Shown here: positions 35,952 through 44,780 of the stretch, piece after piece
Layout: each line of letters starts with the position of its first letter
Numbering within the stretch: the stretch's first letter is position 1
NCBI GenBank assembly: GCA_963665505.1
Contig: OY762275.1
Location: 496,001-560,000 of the forward strand
Length of the DNA stretch: 64,000 nucleotides
Direction: 5' to 3'
Source: QANA01 sp963665505
GTDB taxonomy: Bacteria > Bacillota > Clostridia > Christensenellales > Christensenellaceae
Notes under the pieces: model-generated
The model's database searches: none
The model's input: the letters and a program-made list of their open reading frames with translations, nothing else
What the model was told of the DNA's origin: nothing
Translations under genes and position numbers: made by a program

Positions 35952-37015
35952 GCCGGTTTCTTGCACAGAGGTTTTCCGGCCTTTTGCCCTATACGCCGGG
36001 CGAACAGCCCCAGGATAGATCGTATATCAAGCTGAATACCAACGAAAGCCCATTCCCGCCTTCGCCCGCTGTGGTGGCGGCCCTTTCCTCGGCCGAAGTG
36101 GAGAAGCTCAACCTGTATTCCGACCCCGAGGTGCGGCAACTGCGCCGGGCGGTCGCGGACGTATACGGCCTCGTTCCCGCGCAGGTGCTGGTAGGAAACG
36201 GGTCGGACGAGATACTGGCCTTTTCGTTCCAGGCATTCTGCGGGAAAGAAAAAGGCGTATGCTTCCCCGATATTTCTTATGGGTTTTACCCGGTATATGC
36301 CAAATTTTACGGGCTCGATTTTAAAGAGATTCCGCTCAGCGAAGATTTCCGGGTGCAGCCGGAAGCGTATTACGGCGCGGGCCGGACGGTCTTTCTCGCC
36401 AATCCGAACGCGCCCACGGGCGTAGCGCTTCCCGTTGCGCAGATAGCGAAAATCGTGCGGCACAATCCGGGAGACCTTGTCGTGATCGACGAAGCCTATG
36501 TGGACTTTGGCGGGCAGAGCGCCGTGCCGTTGATCGCCAAATATGAGAACCTGCTGGTGATCCAAACGTTTTCCAAATCCCGCAGCCTGGCGGGCATGCG
36601 GCTGGGCCTAGCGCTTGGGAACGCCGCGCTGATAGAAGACCTGGAAAAGATGCGCTATTCTTTCAACCCATACAATGTGGACCGCCTGGCGATCCTGGCC
36701 GGGACGGCGGCGATGAAGGATACGGGGTATTTCGAATATTGCAGGGAAAATATCATCCGGACGCGTGAAAAAGCCGCGGAAGTGCTCCGGGCCCTCGGGT
36801 TTTCTGTCCTGCCTTCTTCGGCAAATTTCTTGTTTGCCAGACACCCCGCTATTTCAGGGGGCGAGTACTACCTTGCATTGAAAAAACGGGGCATATTGGT
36901 GCGCCATTTCAAAAAGGCGCGGATCGACGCCTATGTGCGGATCACAATAGGTACACAGGAACAAATGGATGCGCTCATGCGCACGACCAGAACGATTTTG
37001 GAGGAAAAAAGATGA
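35948..37015 (+). CDS. hisC: Histidinol-phosphate aminotransferase
   Basis: HisC is a PLP enzyme that transaminates imidazole-acetol phosphate with glutamate to give histidinol phosphate. The 355-residue protein has LNTNESPFPPSP near the N-terminus and ANPNAPTGVALP. DEAYVDFG and the PLP lysine motif FSKSRSLAGMRLG are also present. It overlaps hisD by 4 bp and hisB by 4 bp. Confidence 0.95.
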   Translation: MSRFLAQRFSGLLPYTPGEQPQDRSYIKLNTNESPFPPSPAVVAALSSAEVEKLNLYSDPEVRQLRRAVADVYGLVPAQVLVGNGSDEILAFSFQAFCGKEKGVCFPDISYGFYPVYAKFYGLDFKEIPLSEDFRVQPEAYYGAGRTVFLANPNAPTGVALPVAQIAKIVRHNPGDLVVIDEAYVDFGGQSAVPLIAKYENLLVIQTFSKSRSLAGMRLGLALGNAALIEDLEKMRYSFNPYNVDRLAILAGTAAMKDTGYFEYCRENIIRTREKAAEVLRALGFSVLPSSANFLFARHPAISGGEYYLALKKRGILVRHFKKARIDAYVRITIGTQEQMDALMRTTRTILEEKR

Positions 37016-37602
37016 GAAAAGCAAAGATCATACGCAAGACGGCGGAAACGGATATCACGCTTTCTTTGGAACTGGACGGCTCCGGCAAAGCCGACATACA
37101 GACGGACTGTGGGTTTTTGAACCATATGCTCACGCTTTTTGCCAAGCACGGCCGGTTTGATCTGAGCGTGTCCTGCAAGGGAGACAGCGAAGTGGATTTC
37201 CACCATACGGTCGAAGATGTCGGGATCGTATTGGGACAGGCGTTCAACGAAGCGCTGACCGACCGCCGCGGCATCACGCGGTATGGCAGCATGCTGCTGC
37301 CCATGGACGAAGCGCTTGTACAGGTCGCGCTGGATATAAGCGGACGCTGCTATTTTGCCGGCGACTTCGCATTCCTCGCCCCCAAAGCAGGAGCGTTCGA
37401 TACGGAACTGGTGGAAGAATTCTTCCTGGGCCTGTGCAGGAGCCTGGGGCTCACGCTGCATGTCCGCCAGATCTGCGGCAGGAACACGCACCATATCATC
37501 GAAGCCGCATTCAAAGGCTTTGGCCGTGCAATGCGGCAGGCGGTCGCCATAGACCCGGCATTTGCAGGAGATATCCCTTCCACTAAAGGCACATTGCAAT
37601 AG
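37012..37602 (+). CDS. hisB: Imidazoleglycerol-phosphate dehydratase
   Basis: HisB dehydrates imidazole glycerol phosphate to imidazole acetol phosphate. The 196-residue monofunctional form has the manganese-binding repeats DFHHTVEDVGI (about 62-72) and NTHHIIEAAFKGF (about 162-174), plus the FLNHML motif. It lacks the fused phosphatase of enterobacterial HisB, which matches the separate PHP phosphatase at the operon end. Confidence 0.96.
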   Translation: MRKAKIIRKTAETDITLSLELDGSGKADIQTDCGFLNHMLTLFAKHGRFDLSVSCKGDSEVDFHHTVEDVGIVLGQAFNEALTDRRGITRYGSMLLPMDEALVQVALDISGRCYFAGDFAFLAPKAGAFDTELVEEFFLGLCRSLGLTLHVRQICGRNTHHIIEAAFKGFGRAMRQAVAIDPAFAGDIPSTKGTLQ

Positions 37603-37610
37603 GAGGCGCC

Positions 37611-38222
37611 ATGATCGCGATCATAGACTACGGCGTGGGGAATCTGTTTTCCCTTTCGGCTTCTCTTTCCCGTTTGGGGTTGGAGAGCACGATCACGAGG
37701 GACAAGGATACGATACAAGACGCGCACAGCATCATACTGCCCGGCGTGGGCGCGTTCGGGGACGCGGCGGACAAACTGCGCGCCACCGGGCTGTTTGATT
37801 TTTTGCGGCGGCAGGCGGGGACAGGCAAGCCCTTTCTGGGCATTTGTCTGGGCATGCAGCTGCTGTTTGAGAAGAGCTATGAATATGGGGTCCACGAAGG
37901 CTTGGGCCTTGTGCCGGGGGAGATCTGCCCGCTGGCGGACGACCTCCAAACGGGGCTCAAAATCCCCCACATAGGGTGGAACAGCCTGAAGCTGCTGCGC
38001 CCGGACGACCCGCTGATGAAATACAGCAGGGAGGGAGAGTATGTCTACTTCGTACATTCGTACTATGCCAAATTCTGTGAAAAAAGTTTGGTGGCCACAG
38101 CGGAGTATGAAGTGACGGTGCCTGCCGTCGTATGCAACGCCAATGTCTGGGGTACGCAGTTCCACCCGGAAAAAAGCGGTGACGTAGGGCTTAACATGTT
38201 GCGCGCGTTCGGGGAGCTGTAG
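37611..38222 (+). CDS. hisH: Imidazole glycerol phosphate synthase, glutaminase subunit
   Basis: HisH is a class I glutamine amidotransferase that feeds ammonia through a tunnel to HisF. The 203-residue protein carries DYGVGNLFS at the N-terminus, the catalytic Cys in GICLGMQLL (about 80-88) and the His-Glu pair in GTQFHPEKSG near 184. AGGAGG precedes the start by 4 bp. Confidence 0.96.
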   Translation: MIAIIDYGVGNLFSLSASLSRLGLESTITRDKDTIQDAHSIILPGVGAFGDAADKLRATGLFDFLRRQAGTGKPFLGICLGMQLLFEKSYEYGVHEGLGLVPGEICPLADDLQTGLKIPHIGWNSLKLLRPDDPLMKYSREGEYVYFVHSYYAKFCEKSLVATAEYEVTVPAVVCNANVWGTQFHPEKSGDVGLNMLRAFGEL

Positions 38223-38230
38223 GAGGATAC

Positions 38231-38956
38231 ATGCGGATATTTCCGGCGATAGACTTAAGCGGCGGGCGTGTCGTACGGCTCACGCAGGGAAAATATGACA
38301 AGACGAAGGTCTACGGGCAGGACCCGGTTTCTGTGGCGCGGGAATTCCGGGAACAGGGGGCGGCCTTTCTGCATGTCGTGGATCTGGACGGCGCGAAACA
38401 GGGAACAGCCGTGAATTTCGACAAGATCGCGCAGCTGAAGGAAGCCGGCGGTTTGTTTATACAGGTGGGCGGCGGGATCCGCACGATGGAACGCATCGAA
38501 GCCTATCTGTCGCTCGGGGTAGACCGCGTGATATTGGGGACCGCGGCCGTCAAAGATCCTGCGTTGTTGCGGGCGGCTCTGGAACGGTACGGCGGGAAAA
38601 TAGCGGTAGGCGTAGACGCAAAGAAAGGCAAAGTCGCCTTGTCCGGCTGGCTGGAACAAACGGAATTGGATTCCATCGCGTTCTGCAGGAAACTGCGGGA
38701 TATGGGTGTAAAGACGGTGATCTACACCGACATTTCCAAAGACGGTATGCTGGGTGGCACCAATCTGGCGGTTTATAGAACGCTCAGCGGCATCCGGGGC
38801 CTGGATACGGTCGCTTCGGGCGGGATCTCTTTTGAAAACGAGATTGCGGCGCTCCGGGAGATGGGTGTATACGCGGCCATCATAGGCAAAGCGCTGTACG
38901 AAGGGAAACTGGACCTGCGGCGTGCGCTGCTGCTGGCCAAGGGAGGCAAAACATGA
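38231..38956 (+). CDS. hisA: ProFAR isomerase
   Basis: HisA performs the Amadori isomerisation of ProFAR to PRFAR. The 241-residue barrel starts with the catalytic Asp in FPAIDLSGGRVVRLTQG. It continues with HVVDLDGA and the second catalytic Asp in YTDISKDGML; the phosphate loops VGGGIR and ASGGIS are intact. AGGAGG lies 5 bp before the ATG. It overlaps hisF by 4 bp. Confidence 0.96.
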   Translation: MRIFPAIDLSGGRVVRLTQGKYDKTKVYGQDPVSVAREFREQGAAFLHVVDLDGAKQGTAVNFDKIAQLKEAGGLFIQVGGGIRTMERIEAYLSLGVDRVILGTAAVKDPALLRAALERYGGKIAVGVDAKKGKVALSGWLEQTELDSIAFCRKLRDMGVKTVIYTDISKDGMLGGTNLAVYRTLSGIRGLDTVASGGISFENEIAALREMGVYAAIIGKALYEGKLDLRRALLLAKGGKT

Positions 38957-39711
38957 TAACCAAACGCATTATCCCCTGCCTGGACATCCGCGATGGGCGG
39001 GTTGTAAAGGGGAAAAATTTTGAAGACATCCGCGATGTGGACGACCCCGTCGCGCTTGCCAATTATTATAACGAAAGCGGCGCGGACGAACTGGTGTTCT
39101 ATGATATCACCGCGAGTTTCGAGCAGCGCAAGCTGTTCACCGACGTACTCAAACGGGTGGCGGAACAGATTTTCATCCCGCTCACCGTGGGCGGCAGCAT
39201 CAATACGGTGGAGGATTTCGACCGTGTGCTCAAGTGCGGCGCGGACAAGGTCAGCGTGAACACCGGCGCGATCCGCAACCCCGGCCTGATTGCGGAAGCC
39301 GCAAAGCGGTATGGCAACCAGTGTGTCGTGCTCTCCATGGACGTCAAGCGGGTAGACGGGAAATTCACGATTTTTTCCAAGGGCGGCCGGGTGAATACGG
39401 GGATCGATGCGCTGGACTGGGCGGCCCGGGGCGAAGAGAACGGGGCCGGCGAACTGGTCGTGAACAGCATTGATACCGACGGCGTGAAGAACGGGTTTGA
39501 TCTGGAGATGCTCCGCGCGGTATGCGACCGGGTCTCTATCCCCGTGATCGCGAGCGGGGGCGCCGGCTGCAAAGAGGATTTCCTTACGCTGTTTTCCATA
39601 CCCGGCGTGGATGCCGGGCTTGCCGCTTCCATTTTTCACTATAAACAGGTGCCCATCGCCGAACTCAAGCGGTACCTAAGGGAAAACGGCATAGAAATGC
39701 GTATACTGTGA
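38953..39711 (+). CDS. hisF: Imidazole glycerol phosphate synthase, cyclase subunit
   Basis: HisF cyclises PRFAR with ammonia from HisH to imidazole glycerol phosphate and AICAR. The 252-residue barrel has IIPCLDIRDGRVVKG (catalytic Asp), LTVGGSI, DKVSVNTGAI and NSIDTDGVKNGFD (second catalytic Asp). The start overlaps the hisA stop. Confidence 0.96.
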   Translation: MITKRIIPCLDIRDGRVVKGKNFEDIRDVDDPVALANYYNESGADELVFYDITASFEQRKLFTDVLKRVAEQIFIPLTVGGSINTVEDFDRVLKCGADKVSVNTGAIRNPGLIAEAAKRYGNQCVVLSMDVKRVDGKFTIFSKGGRVNTGIDALDWAARGEENGAGELVVNSIDTDGVKNGFDLEMLRAVCDRVSIPVIASGGAGCKEDFLTLFSIPGVDAGLAASIFHYKQVPIAELKRYLRENGIEMRIL

Positions 39712-39725
39712 GCGGGAGGGCACAT

Positions 39726-40364
39726 ATGTTGGAGAGATTGAAATTTGATGAGAACGGTCTGATCCCGGCGGTGGTGCAGGATTTTTGCACCAAACAGGTA
39801 CTGACCGTTGCATATATGAACAGGGAGAGCCTGGACATCACGCTGAGAGAAAAGCGGACCTGCTTTTTTTCCCGTTCCCGCCAAAAGCTATGGCGTAAAG
39901 GGGAGACCAGCGGGAATATCCAGCATATCGTGCGCATCTATGCCGACTGCGACTGGGACGCGCTTGTGGTGGAAGTGCTGAAAGACGGCCCGGCCTGCCA
40001 TACGGGTGCGGAAAGCTGTTTTTTCAATCTGCTGTATGGGACAAAGGACGGGGACTTTTCGCTGGAAGCATTGTACCGGCTGATCGCCGGACGCAAGGCA
40101 GAAAAGAAAGAAGGCTCGTACACGAGCTATCTTTTTGAAAAAGGAACGGAAAAGATCCTGAAGAAAGTGGGGGAGGAATGCAGCGAAGTCATCATCGGCG
40201 CCATGAAAGGGAACCGGGAAGAAACGATTTTCGAGATATCCGACCTGGCCTACCATGTGTTGGTGCTGATGGTGCAGATGGGGATCACGACGCAGGATAT
40301 CCTGCGGGAACTGGCCGGCCGGCATGTGATAGATCATAAAGTAAAACAGGAGACGATGCAATGA
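39726..40364 (+). CDS. hisI: Bifunctional phosphoribosyl-AMP cyclohydrolase / phosphoribosyl-ATP pyrophosphatase
   Basis: HisIE carries out steps two and three. The N-terminal HisI part (about 1-115) shows FFSRSRQKLWRKGETSGN and the zinc/metal ligands in DCDWDALVVEV and GPACHTG. The C-terminal HisE part (about 120-212) has KVGEECSEVIIGAMKG and EISDLAYHVLVLM. The start is ATG 39726 with GGGAGG 6 bp upstream; a GTG at 39708 overlapping the hisF stop is less likely. Confidence 0.94.
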   Translation: MLERLKFDENGLIPAVVQDFCTKQVLTVAYMNRESLDITLREKRTCFFSRSRQKLWRKGETSGNIQHIVRIYADCDWDALVVEVLKDGPACHTGAESCFFNLLYGTKDGDFSLEALYRLIAGRKAEKKEGSYTSYLFEKGTEKILKKVGEECSEVIIGAMKGNREETIFEISDLAYHVLVLMVQMGITTQDILRELAGRHVIDHKVKQETMQ

Positions 40365-41176
40365 CACCACGCTTCAACCTGCATACGCATACCAATTATG
40401 TGGATGGAAAGAACACGGCGGAGGAAATGATCCGGGCGGCGATCGCTAAAGGGTTCACCTCGCTGGGCTTTTCCGAACACGCATATACCTCTTTTGACCC
40501 GGTCTATTCGCTGTCCAGGGAGAACGTCGGCAAATACTATGCCGAAATCCGTGCGCTGGCCCAAAAATATAAGGGAACGATCGACATTTACCTGGGTTTG
40601 GAAATGGACGGCATGGACCCGCAGCCCACGGACGGGTTGGATTATTTTATCGCTTCCATGCACTGGGTGCATGTGAACGACCGCTACTACGCGGTCGACG
40701 CCAGGCCGGACGTACTGCGCGCCTGCATAGACGAAGGCTTCGGCGGAGATGTCTCTCAATTATTGCGCGCCTTTTACACATCGGTGGCGAATATGGCCGT
40801 CTCTCTCAAGCCGGATATCCTGGGGCATTTCGACCTCATCTGCAAACTCAACGAAGGAAACCGCTTTTTTGACGAAACGGCGCCGTTTTACCAGAGTCTG
40901 GCGATAGAGGCGTTGGATACGGCGATCGATACCGGGGCCATCATAGAAGTGAACACCGGGGGCATGGCGCGGGGATACCGGAAATTCCCGTATCCCGCAC
41001 CGTTTTTGCTGCGGCATCTATTGGAAAGAAAAGCGCCCATCACGCTGACTTCCGATGCGCATACCGTAGAGACGATCGATTTTGCGTTTGACCGGGTCGC
41101 CGCCATGCTGCGGGAGATGGGCTTTAAACAACTTATGGCGCTTGGCGGCACGGGTTTTGTGCCGGTGCCGCTGTAA
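40361..41176 (+). CDS. hisK: Histidinol phosphatase, PHP superfamily
   Basis: This enzyme removes phosphate from histidinol phosphate, the step missing from the monofunctional HisB. The 271-residue PHP protein has the metal-binding NLHTHTNYVDG at the N-terminus, FSEHAYTSF, ASMHWVH, GHFDLI and TLTSDAHTVE. It overlaps the hisI stop as ATGA and ends the operon. Its stop is only 6 bp from the convergent manB stop. A different phosphoester substrate is possible, but the context strongly supports histidine synthesis. Confidence 0.9.
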   Translation: MTPRFNLHTHTNYVDGKNTAEEMIRAAIAKGFTSLGFSEHAYTSFDPVYSLSRENVGKYYAEIRALAQKYKGTIDIYLGLEMDGMDPQPTDGLDYFIASMHWVHVNDRYYAVDARPDVLRACIDEGFGGDVSQLLRAFYTSVANMAVSLKPDILGHFDLICKLNEGNRFFDETAPFYQSLAIEALDTAIDTGAIIEVNTGGMARGYRKFPYPAPFLLRHLLERKAPITLTSDAHTVETIDFAFDRVAAMLREMGFKQLMALGGTGFVPVPL

Positions 41177-41182
41177 GAAGAA

Positions 41183-42544
41183 TCAGGCTATATGCAAAGG
41201 CTGTAACGACCGGTGCATGATCTTGCCGATGCGGTCGTACGCTTCTTTTGTTTTCCCTTCGTAACGGACGATCAGCTCAGGCCCGGTGTTGGAAGCCCGT
41301 ACCAGCCCCCACCCATCCTTGAACTGCACGCGGATACCGTCGATATTGACGGTTTTTTTTGCGAAGCGGCCCAGCATTTTGCGCGCTTTTGCAATATAAA
41401 AAGATTTTTCCGCTTCTTTGCAGTGTATGCGGATCTCCGGGGTCGCAAACGTATCCGGCAGGTCGGAAAGCAGGTCGCTGAGCGAGCGGTCGGTCTGCGA
41501 GAGGATGCGCAATAAGCGTCCGGCGGCGTATACGGCGTCGTCGTAACCGTAATATTCGTCCGCAAAAAACATATGGCCGGACATCTCTCCGGTAAAGACG
41601 GCATCCAGTTCTTTCATTTTTGCTTTGATGAGCGAGTGCCCGGTCTTATAAAACATAGGTTTCCCGCCCAGTTTTTTTATTTCGTCGATCAGCTGGTTAG
41701 AACATTTGACCTCTACGATCGCGGTGGTGCCGGGGTGCCTGGGCAGTATCTCGCGCCAAAACAGGATCATCAGGCGGTCTCCCCAGATGATATTGCCTTT
41801 TTCATCGACGACGCCCAGCCTGTCTCCGTCGCCGTCGAAGCCGAGACCGACGTCCGCGTGCTGATCCCGTACGGTTTTTATCAGCGCCTGCAGGTTTTTG
41901 ACCTGTGTCGGGTCGGGGAAATGGTTGGGAAAGTGCGGGTCGGAATCGCAATAAAGTGGAATGGTTTCGCAGCCCCATTTTTCCATGGCCGCCGGGACGA
42001 ACAAACCGGCCGTTCCGTTGCCCGCATCCACGACCACTTTAAGTTTTTTACTAAGGCGGATCTTTTCCTGGAGCATCTGTTCATATTGTTGTACGGGGGA
42101 ACGTGTTTCGTAGCCGCCGCTCCCCTGCACGAAGTCGCCCTGCGCGGCCAGTGCCTTGATTTCCTGTAATTCCGGACCATACAGTGTCCGGCCGTCGTAT
42201 TGGACTTTGAAACCGTTATATTGCGCGGGGTTATGGCTGGCCGTTATCATGATGCCGGCCCTGATCGAAAAGCAGACGGTGGAATAGTAAAAAATGGGCG
42301 TGATGACCGTGCCGATATCGACGACGTTTATGCCGGTGGACCGGAGCCCGCTGACGACGGCTTGCTTTAAAACGGGGGAAGAAAGCCGGTTATCCATACC
42401 GACGAGGGCGCTTGTTTCGCCCCGGCGCCGGATATAGGTGCCGAACGCTTTGCCGATGGCCCCGGCGACATCGGCCGTCAGGTCTTCCCCGTATACGCCG
42501 CGGATATCGTACTGCCGGAATATCGTATCAAATTGTGTTGTCAT
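41183..42544 (-). CDS. manB: Phosphomannomutase / phosphoglucomutase
   Basis: This enzyme interconverts mannose-6-phosphate and mannose-1-phosphate (and glucose equivalents). The 453-residue alpha-D-phosphohexomutase has the phosphoserine in TASHNP (Ser103), the metal loop GFDGDGDRLG, the sugar loop GEMSGHMFF and the phosphate loop RASNTGPE. In the mannose cluster it links ManA to the GDP-mannose pyrophosphorylase-like enzyme. AAAGGAGGG lies before the ATG, and its first 17 bases overlap the end of the helical glycosidase-like gene. Confidence 0.93.
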   Translation of the reverse strand: MTTQFDTIFRQYDIRGVYGEDLTADVAGAIGKAFGTYIRRRGETSALVGMDNRLSSPVLKQAVVSGLRSTGINVVDIGTVITPIFYYSTVCFSIRAGIMITASHNPAQYNGFKVQYDGRTLYGPELQEIKALAAQGDFVQGSGGYETRSPVQQYEQMLQEKIRLSKKLKVVVDAGNGTAGLFVPAAMEKWGCETIPLYCDSDPHFPNHFPDPTQVKNLQALIKTVRDQHADVGLGFDGDGDRLGVVDEKGNIIWGDRLMILFWREILPRHPGTTAIVEVKCSNQLIDEIKKLGGKPMFYKTGHSLIKAKMKELDAVFTGEMSGHMFFADEYYGYDDAVYAAGRLLRILSQTDRSLSDLLSDLPDTFATPEIRIHCKEAEKSFYIAKARKMLGRFAKKTVNIDGIRVQFKDGWGLVRASNTGPELIVRYEGKTKEAYDRIGKIMHRSLQPLHIA

Positions 42545-43586
42545 ATAAAGCCCTCCTTTGTGAGACGGATGCTTGATTTTTCTGCCAGACCACGGATGCG
42601 ATCGTCCAGGCGATCAGACTTTCCGCGCCTTGGTTCGGGTTGAGGCCGGTCAGCAATACGCCGTTTTTACACCCGCCTGTCTTTTTGCCTATCAGAGACA
42701 TGCCCCGCAGGTTTTTCCCGATATACCATTCGAAACAGGACCTTGCATATGCCCGGTATTTTTCCTCTTTTGTGAGGGCATGCAGTTTCAGGCAGGCCAG
42801 CATCGTGATATACGCTTCTACCGGCTGCTGGTCGTAGACGGCGCCCGGTTTTCCCTTTTGCAGCCAGCCTTTGCAGCCGACCGGACAGAACATGTCTTTG
42901 CGGAATGTGTTGGCGCATAAAAAATCCAGGCTTTCCCGCCCGATTGTAAAAAAGTGCGCCGTCTCGGTTCTGTCATATGCTTCCAGCATCGCCCAGGGCA
43001 AAACGGCGTTGCAATACGTCATGTTGTCTTCAAACCAATGCCACCCGGCATCCGTGTTACGGCTATATGCATCGGCCAAGTCTGAGGCAAGTTTGGAAAG
43101 GAGCATGCTCGCCCCTTTTTGGTTCCATCGGCAGAGGCCCAGAACGGTGTAGGCTTTGGCACGAAGATAGCGTAGTTCCCGGCTGCCGGCGATCGTTTTT
43201 TGCAGCAGATCTTCTGCGGTTTGGCGCAAATCGGCGGGCAGGCTATCGCGCACGGCCGTAAAGCCGAGGCTCCAGATGCAGCGGCCGAAACAATCTTCCG
43301 ATCCTCTTTCTTCGATGAAATTTCCGGCCGGGTCCGTGAAATTGCGGAACCAGGTGCCGTTTCTTGCCCGTACCAGGAAATGCAGATAGATATACGCAAG
43401 GTCGAGATATTTCCGGTTTTCCGTAGCTTCGTACAGCAAGATCGCCATGATCAATGCCCGTGCATTGTCGTCGGACGTATATCCCTCCGCCGGGTCGGGG
43501 ACGTCTCCCACCGCGTGTTGGAACATACCGATTTTGTCCGTCATGCGTAAAATATACACATCGTTCAAATATGTTTGTGTTACCAT
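42528..43586 (-). CDS. Alpha-helical toroid glycosidase-like protein of the mannose cluster
   Basis: This is a 352-residue protein with no signal peptide and no membrane helices. Aromatic- and acidic-rich helical segments (GYTSDDNARALIMAILLYEAT, AGWHWFEDNMTYCNAVLPWAML, AVYDQQPVEAYITML) suggest an (alpha/alpha)6-barrel like that of some glycoside hydrolases and epimerases. Conserved Asp/Glu residues, including the YDQQPVEA motif, could be catalytic. Similar genes neighbour GT4 genes in other bacteria, but I do not know a proven activity. It starts 10 bp after the GT4 stop and overlaps manB. The ribosome site is weak. Confidence 0.65.
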   Translation of the reverse strand: MVTQTYLNDVYILRMTDKIGMFQHAVGDVPDPAEGYTSDDNARALIMAILLYEATENRKYLDLAYIYLHFLVRARNGTWFRNFTDPAGNFIEERGSEDCFGRCIWSLGFTAVRDSLPADLRQTAEDLLQKTIAGSRELRYLRAKAYTVLGLCRWNQKGASMLLSKLASDLADAYSRNTDAGWHWFEDNMTYCNAVLPWAMLEAYDRTETAHFFTIGRESLDFLCANTFRKDMFCPVGCKGWLQKGKPGAVYDQQPVEAYITMLACLKLHALTKEEKYRAYARSCFEWYIGKNLRGMSLIGKKTGGCKNGVLLTGLNPNQGAESLIAWTIASVVWQKNQASVSQRRALYDNTI

Positions 43587-43596
43587 ACGTTATTTT

Positions 43597-44757
43597 TTAC
43601 TTTGCTTTAATAAATGCCTGTTGCGCGCCGGAAAAAGTCTTGATATACGTATCGGCCACGGTATCCCAGAATAGGGCTTTCCCGTAAAGCAGAGTTTTTT
43701 CCTCCATTTTTCCTTTTTCTTGTGGATGTTCGATCAGATAATGCAGACAGTCGGCGAGAGAGCGGACGTCTCTGAAGGCGGCCAGCAAACCGCGCCCGTC
43801 GGCCAGCATTTCCTCCGCATAGTAATACGGCGTGGATACGATGACCTTCCCGTACGCGACGGCATAGGCGAGCGTCCCGCTGACCGCTTGCTCCTTGCCA
43901 AGGTACGGGGTCATATAGATATCTGAAAGTTTCAGGTAACGGATGATCTCTTCCTTGGAGAGATACTTATTCACAAAACGGATGTTCTGCTGTAAGTGCC
44001 GTTCCTGTACCATTTTTTCCAGGGACTGGCGGTAGCTTTCCCCATGTTCCTTTTTGATAACGCTATGCGTTTTGCCTAGAATGAAATAAAGGACATCGTC
44101 GTGTTTTTTCACGACGTCTTCTATGGCCATGATCGCATATTCCAGCCCTTTGCCCGGTCCGATCAGCCCGAATGTGCTGATGATCGTGCGGCCTTCCAGA
44201 TGCAGTTGTTTTTTCAGAAGGTCTCTTGCGGGCATTTCCAGATGAGGAACGCCATGGTGGATATGATCTATTTTTTCCGCGGGAACGTCGTATATGTCCT
44301 GCAGAAATTTCTCGGAATTGAAGGCCATCGTGACGACCCGTATGCTTTTTTTGCAGAGGGCTTTCAATATCTGCTTCTGTATCTCGCTGGGAGAAGGGAG
44401 GACCGTGTGCAGGGTCGTGACGACCGGGATGTCCAGCGCCCCGATAAGGCCCAGCAGGTATTCCCCGCATTCTCCTCCGTAGATCCCGTATTCGTGCTCG
44501 ATAACAAGCACGTCGATATCGGAGTTGTTCAGTTTTTTGGCCACATCGATATAGCCTGGCCTGTCTTGCTGTGCAAAAGAAAACCATACGTTCGCATCAT
44601 AGGCGTAGGTGTCATCGTCTATCGCGATCACGGTGACGGAAAGGCACTCCTTTTTTTTCAACGCGCGCAATAAATCCTGCGTAAACGTTGCAATGCCGCA
44701 TTGGCGCGGCGGATAGGTGCTTAAAAATGCAACTTTTAGCGTGTTTTTTACATTCAT
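43597..44757 (-). CDS. GT4-family glycosyltransferase (mannosyltransferase-like)
   Basis: This 386-residue GT-B enzyme has the N-terminal segment FLSTYPPRQCGIATFTQDL. Its C-terminal nucleotide-sugar domain has FGLIGPGKGLEYAI and the acidic ExxxxxxxE-like region around EQAVSGTLAYAVA. It probably transfers mannose from GDP-mannose, because mannose activation genes flank it. The start at 44757 is placed by AGAAAGG 10 bp upstream; the frame remains open to 44943. There are no membrane spans, so the acceptor may be cytoplasmic. Confidence 0.82.
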   Translation of the reverse strand: MNVKNTLKVAFLSTYPPRQCGIATFTQDLLRALKKKECLSVTVIAIDDDTYAYDANVWFSFAQQDRPGYIDVAKKLNNSDIDVLVIEHEYGIYGGECGEYLLGLIGALDIPVVTTLHTVLPSPSEIQKQILKALCKKSIRVVTMAFNSEKFLQDIYDVPAEKIDHIHHGVPHLEMPARDLLKKQLHLEGRTIISTFGLIGPGKGLEYAIMAIEDVVKKHDDVLYFILGKTHSVIKKEHGESYRQSLEKMVQERHLQQNIRFVNKYLSKEEIIRYLKLSDIYMTPYLGKEQAVSGTLAYAVAYGKVIVSTPYYYAEEMLADGRGLLAAFRDVRSLADCLHYLIEHPQEKGKMEEKTLLYGKALFWDTVADTYIKTFSGAQQAFIKAK

Positions 44758-44780
44758 GTTGCCGGAACCTTTCTTCTTTT

